DNA of 16,206 nt from positions 1 through 16,206 of the forward strand of contig CAVOBC010000072.1 in NCBI GenBank assembly GCA_963693635.1, written 5' to 3'. Under the pieces are notes generated by a model. That model saw only the letters and a program-made list of their open reading frames with translations, had not been told where the DNA came from and ran no database searches. Position 1 is the first letter of the stretch, and every line of letters begins with the position of its first letter. Source of the DNA: CAVOBC01 sp963693635 (GTDB lineage: Bacteria > Pseudomonadota > Gammaproteobacteria > Pseudomonadales > Azotimanducaceae). Positions 7,675-15,118 of the stretch are shown here, piece by piece. The position numbers were made by a program, and so were the translations under genes.

Positions 7675-8919
7675 TCATACAAGCGACTGGTACACCAGCC
7701 GCTGGAACGTGTCCTGATAGTCGTTGCGGGGCATCGCACCCGCGTTCATGACCTGGGTCAGACACACGCCCATCAGTTCTTCCGCGGGATCAGCGAAGTA
7801 CGTGGTACCGGCCGCTCCACCCCAGCCGTAGGTTCCAACTGATCGAATGAGGGGCGCGAGCCGGCCGCGACCGTGATACGTCGCGACCCCCAGCCCCCAA
7901 CTGAAGCCGGGGCCTGTCATCGCGATCTGCATGTCGCCCGTGTGGTTGCCGATCATCAGGTCGACCGTCTTTCGCCCGATGATACGGACGCCATCGAGTT
8001 CGCCACCATTTAGCAGCATCTGGCCGAACCGCGCGTAGTTGCCGGCTGTGGTCAATACCCCACCCGATGATCCACCAACACAGAATTCCTGCTTCGGTCC
8101 GACCGTCTTCTCGCTGGTCTCGGCCTTGTCAACGGCGACAAGCTTCACTGTGCCATCGACTTCCTGCGGCGAATAGCTAGCCCCGTAGCGGGCGAGCGCT
8201 CCCTCAGGCAGATAGAAGTCTGTGCTCTCCATGCCCAACGGTTCAAAGATGTTCTCGCGCATGAAGACGTCTGCGCGTTGGCCTGAGGCTTCCTCAAGTA
8301 CCGCCGTCAAAATTGGATAGCCCATGTGATACACAAACTTGTCACCAGGGTCAGCAGCGAGCGGGACTTCAGCAAGTGCCGCGACCCGCTCCCGGTTCAG
8401 CGGCACCTCGCTGCCCTCGTCACGACGAATCCAGCCCAGTGTTTTCAGTGCGTCCTTGTACTGTTCACGGTAACCCGACGGCATCGTGCCGGGATTGGTC
8501 AGCGCGGTCGTGTTCGTAATCAGGTCGCGCACGGTCATCTGCCGCTTCGCACGACGCGTCATCATCGGCGTGTCCGGAATCTGTACACGAAGATGTCGAT
8601 ATTCTGGCAGGAACCGCGATACCGGATCATCCGGCGTCAACAAACCCCGCTCGTACAGGATGCTGAGCGCGACCCCTGCGATGGGTTTGGTGTTTGAGTA
8701 CATGCGAAAGAGGCTGTCCTTGCCAACCGGCGCACCCGTATCAAAGTCGAGGACGCCGCGCGCCTCGAAATGGACCACCTTGCCACGCCGCGCAACCAGC
8801 GTAACCAGGTTGGGAACCCGCCGATCGTCAACGTAGGCCTGCATGGCGGGACCAATCTCGCCGAGCCGTTTTGGGTCAAACCCGAGTTCGGCGGCATCGG
8901 CTTCTGGAAGTGATGACAT
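7675..8919 (-). CDS. Serine hydrolase of the class C beta-lactamase/EstB esterase family
   Basis: This 414-residue protein carries the penicillin-binding-fold active site: S-x-x-K as Ser75-Asn-Thr-Lys78 in FRMYSNTKPIAG, the second-motif tyrosine as Tyr197 in KFVYHMGYPI, and the third motif replaced by WGGAAGT at 366-372, as in EstB-like esterases. No signal peptide is seen, so it is probably a cytosolic esterase, amidase or transesterase rather than a true beta-lactamase. A strong AGGAGAAGG ribosome site lies 9-10 bases before ATG 8919. It is the first gene of the minus-strand run that continues into the flavoprotein and LLM genes, and it is divergent from the histone-fold gene. The natural ester or lactone substrate is not evident. 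Confidence 0.9.
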   Translation of the reverse strand: MSSLPEADAAELGFDPKRLGEIGPAMQAYVDDRRVPNLVTLVARRGKVVHFEARGVLDFDTGAPVGKDSLFRMYSNTKPIAGVALSILYERGLLTPDDPVSRFLPEYRHLRVQIPDTPMMTRRAKRQMTVRDLITNTTALTNPGTMPSGYREQYKDALKTLGWIRRDEGSEVPLNRERVAALAEVPLAADPGDKFVYHMGYPILTAVLEEASGQRADVFMRENIFEPLGMESTDFYLPEGALARYGASYSPQEVDGTVKLVAVDKAETSEKTVGPKQEFCVGGSSGGVLTTAGNYARFGQMLLNGGELDGVRIIGRKTVDLMIGNHTGDMQIAMTGPGFSWGLGVATYHGRGRLAPLIRSVGTYGWGGAAGTTYFADPAEELMGVCLTQVMNAGAMPRNDYQDTFQRLVYQSLV

Positions 8920-9088
8920 TTGCTTTTACCTTCTCCTATCCGTTTCCTGTCTATTTCTGACCGCGATACTGACCGACCAGCGGACTCCGTCCCGGCGTCG
9001 CAGCGACAAGTCTATCAACCCGGCCCTCCGTGCTAAAGCCGTCCGGTGCAGTATGCGGCGAGCGTACCTCAAATTTGATTCTCGCCAC

Positions 9089-9118
9089 TTGCGGCATCTG
9101 ATCGTCCAGGCGTATAAC
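9089..9118 (+). promoter_or_regulatory. Candidate promoter for the histone-fold gene
   Basis: TTGCGG (9089-9094) and TATAAC (9113-9118) are separated by 18 bases. The -10 box matches the sigma-70 consensus at five of six positions and the -35 box at three. Transcription would begin near 9125, leaving a leader of about 77 bases before the ATG at 9202, which has a GGAAG ribosome site at about 9191. It is prediction only. Confidence 0.35.
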
Positions 9119-9201
9119 GGCATGAATCGCACGAAATGGAGCGACTCATGCCCGAATAGCGGCAGTTTCTTGTCCCCGCCACCACCGGACGGAAGACTGG
9201 A

Positions 9202-9657
9202 ATGACGATAACCGCCGTCTTTCTCGCCCTATCGATGGTCATGGCATTCATACCGGCCGATGCCAACGCCGCACGTTCGTCCAAACCGAAGGAGATAGTT
9301 GTCGTTGGATCGAAGGTGAAAGAAGTCATTCGAAGCGCCGGTTTCGCCACAGAAGGCAATGTTGTCGCCCGGCTTGCCTGGCATGTCCGTGCACTGCTAC
9401 ACAGGGCGATGGACCGTGCAGAGCGCAATGGTCGGTACACGCTGCATGCCTACGATCTGGACGACCTCGCGATGCGTCCCGGTGGCGTCCGAATGATCAA
9501 ACCCGCCATCATTTCAGAGGTCGCGCGACGCGCGGGTTACAGACCCGACGCCGAGTTTCTGCATGCGCTCGACACCATCGCCAACCCGCGCGTTGAGGAG
9601 GCGATCGCCCGCGCGGGCGCGAATGGCCGAAGCACCGTACGACCCTACGATCTATAA
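9202..9657 (+). CDS. Tandem histone-fold protein (bacterial histone doublet) with putative signal peptide
   Basis: Residues 1-23 look like a secretory leader (hydrophobic AVFLALSMVMAFIP, then ADANA-A as a signal-peptidase site), although the start lacks basic residues. Two histone folds follow. Fold 1 (about 30-88) has GSKVKEVIRSAG as helix 1, a long helix through VRALLHRAMDRAERNGR, and R78-x-T80-x4-D85. Fold 2 (about 99-151) has IISEVARRAG, VEEAIARAGANGR and R143-x-T145-x4-D150, ending the protein at STVRPYDL. The R-x-T-x4-D motif is the pairing signature of archaeal and eukaryotic histones, and NGR-x-TVRP-x-DL is typical of short Bd0055-type bacterial histones. The two copies align without gaps over 49 residues with 16 identities. 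The mature chain has 22 Lys/Arg against 15 Asp/Glu. The only ATG, GTG or TTG starts before fold 1 (9202, 9235, 9241) lie within the leader. DNA binding is inferred. Confidence 0.82.
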   Translation: MTITAVFLALSMVMAFIPADANAARSSKPKEIVVVGSKVKEVIRSAGFATEGNVVARLAWHVRALLHRAMDRAERNGRYTLHAYDLDDLAMRPGGVRMIKPAIISEVARRAGYRPDAEFLHALDTIANPRVEEAIARAGANGRSTVRPYDL

Positions 9658-9831
9658 CGCGCGGAGGCAAGCCAGGCCACATGATCGACGGCGACGTTTG
9701 GTCCCATGGACTCAGACTTCAAGCCGCTGCACAGCCATGACACCAGCCACGAATAGCGACGGCCGCAAATCGTCGACGTAAGCCATCATCACACCCGTCA
9801 TCGTGTCGACGTGAACGCGAGGGGCTGACTG

Positions 9832-11892
9832 CTATGGCAGGCTGGCACCTGTCTGCAGGTCGACGAACCGGCGGTAGTGGCCACCTTCCACCGCCATCAG
9901 TTCGCCATGTGTTCCCTGCTCAACCACGCGCCCCTCCTCCAGAAAGACGATCTTGTTTGCCTGAACGATAGTCGACAGTCGATGCGCAATGATGATGACG
10001 AGCCGGTCCCGGGCCGCCTCATGCAGCGACTGCACAAGATACTCCTCGGTCTCTGGGTCGAGGGCGGACGTTGGCTCATCGAGTATCAGCACCTTCGCGT
10101 CGCGCAGCAGTCCGCGCGCAATGGCGATGCGTTGCTTCTGACCCACAGATAGCTTGCTGGCTGACGCGCTACCCAGCTTCGTGTCGTATCCCTCAGGCAA
10201 GGAGGCGATGAAGTCGTGTGCGCCCGCAACCTTCGCAACGCCTTCGACCTCCGCGAGCGCGGCCTCGGGCTTGCCATACCGTATGTTGTCCAAAATTGAG
10301 TCCGACAACAGTTGCGTCTCCTGGAAAACATACGTCACCTGGCTGCGGAGACTCGCGAGGGTAACGTCGGCGACGTCCTGTCCGTCGATCCGTACGGTGC
10401 CGCTGGTAGCCCCATGAAATCGCGGGATCAGGTATGCCAGGCTGGTTTTGCCGGCTCCGGTGGGTCCGACGAAGGCAACGATCTCGCCGACCTTCGCCTC
10501 AAGGTCCACGTCTGCAATCGCCTGCCTGCCGTCCGGGTAGACCAGGCTCGCTTTTTCCATAGTGATGCCATCGGTGATCGGCGGCAGGGCGACAGCGCCG
10601 CGATCATCCTCCCCCGGCATGTCCATCAGTGCAAACACGCGGCGGATGCCCGCGACGTTGCCCTGCAACCTGATCCAGAGACCGGCAACGGCAAACGCCG
10701 GGCCACGCATCATGCCCCAGAAGACGAACATCGCGCCGAAATCTCCGGGCGTCATCACGCCATCGATGACGTTGAAGGCAACGACCACGAAAACTGCGGT
10801 CTGCAAGATCGCGTTCACAAAGTCTCCGAACTGGCCGACGATAATGCCGATAAACCGGTAAGCGCGATGGCGCTTAAACGACTCCTTACTGTCGCCACCG
10901 AAACGGTCCTTCTCCTTGCCCCGCCCCCCGAGGCTCTGCACCGCGAGGATGTTGTCCATGCCCTCTTCGACGGTGCTGGTCGTGATCGAACCAGAAGCCC
11001 GCGCTGCCTGACCCAGTCGGCGCGTGATGCGCGAGAAGCACGCGCTGATGCCCAGCCACACGGGTACGATGAGCGCCGAAATCCAGATCACCTCGGGTGC
11101 GTGCGGGTATGCGCTGGCAAGCGACAACAGTGCACCGATGTAAATCGTTAGACTGCCTGTCGGCGTCAGGATGACTTCATAGAAGATGGTCGTCACCGCC
11201 GGGGTGTCGTACATAACCCGATACACCGAGTCACCGATCCGCTGGTCCTCAAGCTGCGTCATCGACAGCCCTGCGAGCCGGCTGAAGAGTTGCGAGCGCA
11301 GCACATGGTTGACCGCCTGGGTGAGGCGCAACTGCAGCGTGAACTCAACGTACCCCCAAAGTCCGCCATTGTGGCTGAAGCCCTCGTTCATCGCGTTTTC
11401 GGTCGCCGTCGCAATGTCGTGCCCTTCCTCCATCCGCGCCTCAACGCCGTCATCTCTGGCACCGCCAGAGGCATAGAAGCCGAGGATGAGCACCATGCCA
11501 AGCGCGATGCCAGACAGCCACATCAGAATCTGCATCGGGTCCTTGCCTTCCAGAGCACCGAGCACAGGCAGCAGGTAGGCGGGATAGCCGGCCGCTTCCG
11601 CGATTGGCGAACCGAGAACAACATGGTCGATAACTGCCTTCGCCTGCCAGGGCAGCAGCAGCGCAATCGACAGCAACGCGCCCATCTGCAACAGGGTTTT
11701 GGCGGCGAGGCGCCACGGAAACAGGGGCCAGTACGAAACGACAACCCGCCGAATGATGCTGACCGTCTCGAGAAATCCAATGTCTGCGTTGAGGTCGAGA
11801 GCGTTAGACCGGGCGTCCAACTCTGGCGCCGTTCCCCTTGCCGGGCCGCCCGCGGGCAAACCCGGCGCTGGCACCTCGATAGCTTCAGTCAT
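9832..11892 (-). CDS. ABC exporter half-transporter, permease fused to ATPase (second subunit)
   Basis: This 686-residue protein joins an exporter membrane domain (helices from about residue 62 to 405) to a C-terminal ATPase. All catalytic motifs are intact: Walker A GPTGAGKT 476-483, Q-loop Gln524, signature LSVGQ 581-585, Walker B Asp605 with catalytic Glu606, and switch His637. A long charged, glycine-containing loop (about 143-178) separates the first two helices. I start it at ATG 11892 because a GGAG site lies 6 bases upstream and the overlap with the preceding gene becomes a tidy ATGACTGA. A further in-frame ATG at 11934 would add 14 residues. The gene pair suggests a heterodimeric exporter; the cargo (lipid, peptide or drug) cannot be read from the sequence. 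Confidence 0.92.
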   Translation of the reverse strand: MTEAIEVPAPGLPAGGPARGTAPELDARSNALDLNADIGFLETVSIIRRVVVSYWPLFPWRLAAKTLLQMGALLSIALLLPWQAKAVIDHVVLGSPIAEAAGYPAYLLPVLGALEGKDPMQILMWLSGIALGMVLILGFYASGGARDDGVEARMEEGHDIATATENAMNEGFSHNGGLWGYVEFTLQLRLTQAVNHVLRSQLFSRLAGLSMTQLEDQRIGDSVYRVMYDTPAVTTIFYEVILTPTGSLTIYIGALLSLASAYPHAPEVIWISALIVPVWLGISACFSRITRRLGQAARASGSITTSTVEEGMDNILAVQSLGGRGKEKDRFGGDSKESFKRHRAYRFIGIIVGQFGDFVNAILQTAVFVVVAFNVIDGVMTPGDFGAMFVFWGMMRGPAFAVAGLWIRLQGNVAGIRRVFALMDMPGEDDRGAVALPPITDGITMEKASLVYPDGRQAIADVDLEAKVGEIVAFVGPTGAGKTSLAYLIPRFHGATSGTVRIDGQDVADVTLASLRSQVTYVFQETQLLSDSILDNIRYGKPEAALAEVEGVAKVAGAHDFIASLPEGYDTKLGSASASKLSVGQKQRIAIARGLLRDAKVLILDEPTSALDPETEEYLVQSLHEAARDRLVIIIAHRLSTIVQANKIVFLEEGRVVEQGTHGELMAVEGGHYRRFVDLQTGASLP

Positions 11893-11902
11893 TGGCCGCT
11901 CC
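11885..11902 (-). promoter_or_regulatory. Overlapping stop/start and ribosome site between the ABC genes
   Basis: On the minus strand GGAG (11902-11899) stands 6 bases before ATG 11892. The first gene's TGA (11887-11885) lies inside the start region as ATGACTGA, an 8-base overlap. This decides the downstream start and implies coupled synthesis of both half-transporters. Confidence 0.65.
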
Positions 11903-14323
11903 AATGAGGTTAGATTCGGCTTCCACAAATCCACGGTAGCGCCCGTCTGGAATCTTCATCAGCGTCTCGTGGTCACCGCGCTCCACAATCGTGCCCTGAT
12001 CCAGATACAGGATGTTGTCAGCCCGCTGAATGGTTGAAATCCTGTGGGTAATGAGGAAGATCGCTCGCCCCCCGTACCCGTCCGATTCGCGCTGCGCTAC
12101 CCAGTCCGCGAGATGCGTCATCACCCGGTGCTCGGTCGCGGCATCAAGTGCCGCCGTCGGCTCATCGAGAATCATCACCGGTGCCTTTCTCACCACCGCG
12201 CGCGCAATCGACAAGCGCTGGCGCTGTCCGGTCGACAACTTGCCACCACGATCAGACAACATGGTGTCGAGTCCCTCTGGCAAGCCGTCGACGTAATCGT
12301 CCATGCAGGCGATCCTGATCGCTTCACGGACACGATCGTCATCTGCGTCCGCTGCCACATACCGGATGTTGTCACGAACTGACATCGCAAAGAGGATGTT
12401 TTCCTGCAAAGCAACGGCAATCTGACTTCGCAGTGAGTCAACCTCGAAGTCCCGGATATCCACGCCGTCGATCGTTATTGCGCCATCGTCCGCATCAAAC
12501 AACCGCAGGAGCAGGGTCATCAATGTGCTCTTGCCGGACCCGGTCGGACCGATGATCGCCGTAATCGTCCCCGGCTTTGCGGTCAGGCTGACGCTGGTCA
12601 GGACGGGCCGGTCCTCCTCGTAGGCGAAGGAGACGTTGTCGTACCGAATCTCGTCCTCAAACCCCACAAACGGCCGTGCGTCGGTGCGATCTTTGACATC
12701 AGGCTCGATGTCCAGAATATCGAAAACCCGCCGTAGCCCCATCGCCATGTCCTGCGCCGTCAGCCAGTTACGCAGCAGGCCCCGCAGGTCTGTCGTCGAC
12801 TCGGCGAACTGCTCCTTGGTCCAGTTGAAAGCCGCGAGATTGAAGACAACGAAGCTCACCCCGACGAGCGCTATCAATTCAACCGCAAACGCAGCGCGAC
12901 CCTCGTTCGCGAATGCGGCGAGCAGAAACTCCCCGCCGATCATGAAGCTGGAACCGATGGTGAACATGACGATCGTCACGACCCCGGTCAGGATGCGCAT
13001 GCGATACGACGCGTTGAACGCGATAACAGAGTCTTCTTCAAACGCGCGCTGCGCGCGATCTGCTGTGCCAAAGGCTTTGATGAGCTTGATTGCGCTGAAG
13101 GACTCCTGAATTCTGGACGTCACGTCGGACGCCGCAGCGCGGTAGACCAGCGCACGTGTGCGCATGCGTGGCATGGACCAGTACGCCCAGTACATGGCCG
13201 GCGGAATGAACGCAACCGCAAGAAAACCGAGCCACGGGCTCAGCAGACTAACCAGGAATACGCACGTCAGATAGCTCATCGTCGCGAGCGTCAATGTGAT
13301 CAGGCGGCCAATGACGGCGGTGACCTGGGCACTGTCCTGGTAGATTCTGAAAATGGTATCGCCGGTACGATGGTCGCTGTGGTACTTGAGCGACAGTTGG
13401 TGCCAGCGCTCCAGCAACGCGAGGCGCAGGTCCTGGTTTATCCGCTGCATGATCCACATGTTGTAGTACGGATTGACGATCCGGAACGGCAGTTGCGCCA
13501 GATGAGCGCCGAGCGCGAACAGAACATAGACCCATACGAGGCTTCGCCGTTGCTCCTGGTCAAGCTCCGTAACAGACCCCTGGGCCCACTCGGGTATGCC
13601 GATAAGTGATGCGAGTCCGGGTGCGATGGGCTCGTTCTGAAGAATGTTCTGACTCAGGAGGTCTGCAAGAATGACCCCGAGCGCAAGCGCGATGAAGCGC
13701 TGCAGAAAATTGATCGCGTAGTAGTACACAAGGTGCGTACCGATGCGAATCCGACACTGCACGCGTCCATCTTCACGCCGAAACTGGAACATCCAGCCGA
13801 AAACACAGGCCAAAGTCACTGCGCCTGCGTAGATGCCGTCGGCGGAACCGTCGATCAGGAACGACGCCACAATGTTCGCTGCAAGCCCGCTCGCGACCAA
13901 CAGCACGATTGCAGAGCGTCGGCCAAGACCTGCAACCATCAGTGTAATGCTGAGGATCATGGCGAGGACCGGAACGTACAGGAGTCCCATGGGCCAATCG
14001 AACGTTGCCGGCATTGCACCAAACAACAGCGGCAGCACCGCAACCGCGACAACCAGAAACGGTGCGTAGGCGAAGCTGTAGCCACCTTCGACCGCTTCTG
14101 CGACACCGACACCCGTACCAACGCCCGCGCCCGGCACGTACCATCGCCCGAGTAACTGGGGTCGTATATACGGCCATGAACGGAAGAACAGCGCCAGGAC
14201 CTCCCGGAAACCGCTGTTGTCCGATTCAACCGCACGGTCGCGATCCGGCGGGATGTAGCCGTCGCCGAACATGGGCAGGGCCTTCGCGCGGAGACGATTG
14301 GCGTCGAGTTCGTCTGGCGCCAT
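11885..14323 (-). CDS. ABC exporter half-transporter with extra N-terminal membrane domain (first subunit)
   Basis: This 812-residue protein has a soluble N-terminus, then a block of about four extra membrane helices (about 87-180) before the usual exporter membrane domain (about 195-500) and the ATPase. The ATPase is complete: Walker A GPTGSGKST 592-600, Q-loop Gln640, signature LSTGQ 696-700, Walker B Asp720 with catalytic Glu721, and switch His760. The family is usually about 580-600 residues, so roughly 200 are added at the N-terminus. The added region resembles a TMD0-like extension in position, but I do not recognise it as a named domain. A GAGGG ribosome site lies 6 bases before ATG 14323. 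It overlaps the second subunit by 8 bases, and both ATPases look active, so the likely product is a heterodimer with two functional sites. Confidence 0.92.
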   Translation of the reverse strand: MAPDELDANRLRAKALPMFGDGYIPPDRDRAVESDNSGFREVLALFFRSWPYIRPQLLGRWYVPGAGVGTGVGVAEAVEGGYSFAYAPFLVVAVAVLPLLFGAMPATFDWPMGLLYVPVLAMILSITLMVAGLGRRSAIVLLVASGLAANIVASFLIDGSADGIYAGAVTLACVFGWMFQFRREDGRVQCRIRIGTHLVYYYAINFLQRFIALALGVILADLLSQNILQNEPIAPGLASLIGIPEWAQGSVTELDQEQRRSLVWVYVLFALGAHLAQLPFRIVNPYYNMWIMQRINQDLRLALLERWHQLSLKYHSDHRTGDTIFRIYQDSAQVTAVIGRLITLTLATMSYLTCVFLVSLLSPWLGFLAVAFIPPAMYWAYWSMPRMRTRALVYRAAASDVTSRIQESFSAIKLIKAFGTADRAQRAFEEDSVIAFNASYRMRILTGVVTIVMFTIGSSFMIGGEFLLAAFANEGRAAFAVELIALVGVSFVVFNLAAFNWTKEQFAESTTDLRGLLRNWLTAQDMAMGLRRVFDILDIEPDVKDRTDARPFVGFEDEIRYDNVSFAYEEDRPVLTSVSLTAKPGTITAIIGPTGSGKSTLMTLLLRLFDADDGAITIDGVDIRDFEVDSLRSQIAVALQENILFAMSVRDNIRYVAADADDDRVREAIRIACMDDYVDGLPEGLDTMLSDRGGKLSTGQRQRLSIARAVVRKAPVMILDEPTAALDAATEHRVMTHLADWVAQRESDGYGGRAIFLITHRISTIQRADNILYLDQGTIVERGDHETLMKIPDGRYRGFVEAESNLIGAAND

Positions 14324-14370
14324 CAGAAGCCCTCTCGCTTTAGAATGTCAGTTAACGCAGCCGTGGCAAG

Positions 14371-14388
14371 TCACTAATAACATCACTA
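14371..14388. repeat. Short direct repeat upstream of the ABC operon
   Basis: TCACTA occurs at 14371-14376 and 14383-14388, 12 bases apart, in an AT-richer patch about 50-65 bases before the first ABC gene. Two half-sites near one helical turn apart could be an operator, but no promoter boxes of good quality flank them. Confidence 0.25.
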
Positions 14389-14541
14389 GCGCGCAGCGGG
14401 CAACCTCAATCAACGGGGAGGGAGCAACGCTGCCATCAAAGTCACCCATACCTGCCTGCCGACGCTGAGTTGCCTTCACCGACCCTGCGCGCCTTACTCA
14501 CGTGGGCTTCACTCTCTCCGGTACTCTCTCACAATGAGCAA

Positions 14542-14979
14542 TCAACCCCGGATGTAGGCTTCCAACTGCTCAATCACATGCTCCTGATCACTGATGATGG
14601 ATTTGACAAGGTCGCCCACCGAGATCATGCCGACCAGCGCATCGCCGTCCTCAAGAACCGGAAGGTGGCGGACCCGGCGCGCAGTCATGAGGGCCATGCA
14701 TTGATCGACGGTGATATCCGGCGTTACGTAAATGACATCCCGCGTCATGATCTCAGTCACCGGTGTCGCGCGCGATGATTTGCCGACCAGAATGACCTTT
14801 CTGGCGTAATCCCGCTCGGAGATAATGCCTTCGAGCTTCCCGCTGTCGCCAACAACGGCAAGCGCCCCGACATGTTTATCTGCCATCATATCGATTGCGT
14901 CCAACACTGACCGGGTCGGTCCGAGAGACCAAACCTCAGAACCCTTGTCAGCGAGTATCACAGCGATTCTGGTCGTCAT
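14542..14979 (-). CDS. Two-CBS-domain protein
   Basis: This 145-residue cytosolic protein is almost entirely a CBS pair: domain 1 about residues 8-63 (HVGALAVVGDSGKLEGIISERD) and domain 2 about 76-130 (MTRDVIYVTPDITVDQCMAL, then GMISVGDLVK). Both keep the G-x-x-S-x-x-D adenosine-binding pattern (GIISERD, GMISVGD). Stand-alone CBS pairs sense adenine nucleotides and regulate partner proteins. The C-terminal IISDQEHVIEQLEAYIRG is common in this bacterial subfamily. A full AGGAGG site lies 7 bases before ATG 14979, predicting strong translation. It sits between the FAD oxidoreductase gene (139-base gap) and the ABC pair (218-base gap). The partner is unknown. Confidence 0.92.
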   Translation of the reverse strand: MTTRIAVILADKGSEVWSLGPTRSVLDAIDMMADKHVGALAVVGDSGKLEGIISERDYARKVILVGKSSRATPVTEIMTRDVIYVTPDITVDQCMALMTARRVRHLPVLEDGDALVGMISVGDLVKSIISDQEHVIEQLEAYIRG

Positions 14980-15074
14980 GACCGTCCCTCCTGCGAGGCG
15001 TCAACGGGTTTGTGAGAAACCACCTGGAACCACTTTATTCTCCGCAAACGACCGATAATTGCCAGCGCACAAGT

Positions 15075-15102
15075 CCGGCCCACCCCGCATGCAGGAGGCC
15101 AG
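15075..15102 (-). terminator. Weak hairpin after the FAD oxidoreductase gene
   Basis: On the minus strand CTGGCC (15102-15097) can pair with GGCCGG (15080-15075), including one G-T pair, over a 16-base loop. It lies 17 bases beyond the stop. There is no T-run, so it is only a candidate. Confidence 0.22.
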
Positions 15103-15118
15103 ATCCACTCTAAATTGG

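Noticed and set aside
8843..9205. A 120-codon plus-strand frame across the gap before the histone-fold gene
   Set aside because: It overlaps the start of the serine hydrolase gene on the other strand, its sequence has no domain, and it ends just inside the histone-fold gene's start.
9772..9812. GTCGACGT repeated at 9772-9779 and 9805-9812
   Set aside because: An 8-base repeat of a self-complementary core in GC-rich DNA, with no promoter or further copies, is not above chance.
11893..11934. Earlier ATG for the second ABC subunit
   Set aside because: It would overlap the first gene by 50 bases, whereas ATG 11892 has a well-spaced GGAG site and an 8-base overlap.
14332..14368. TTGCCA ... TCTAAA as a promoter for the ABC operon
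   Set aside because: The spacer is 19 bases and transcription would start inside the ribosome-binding site, leaving no usable leader.
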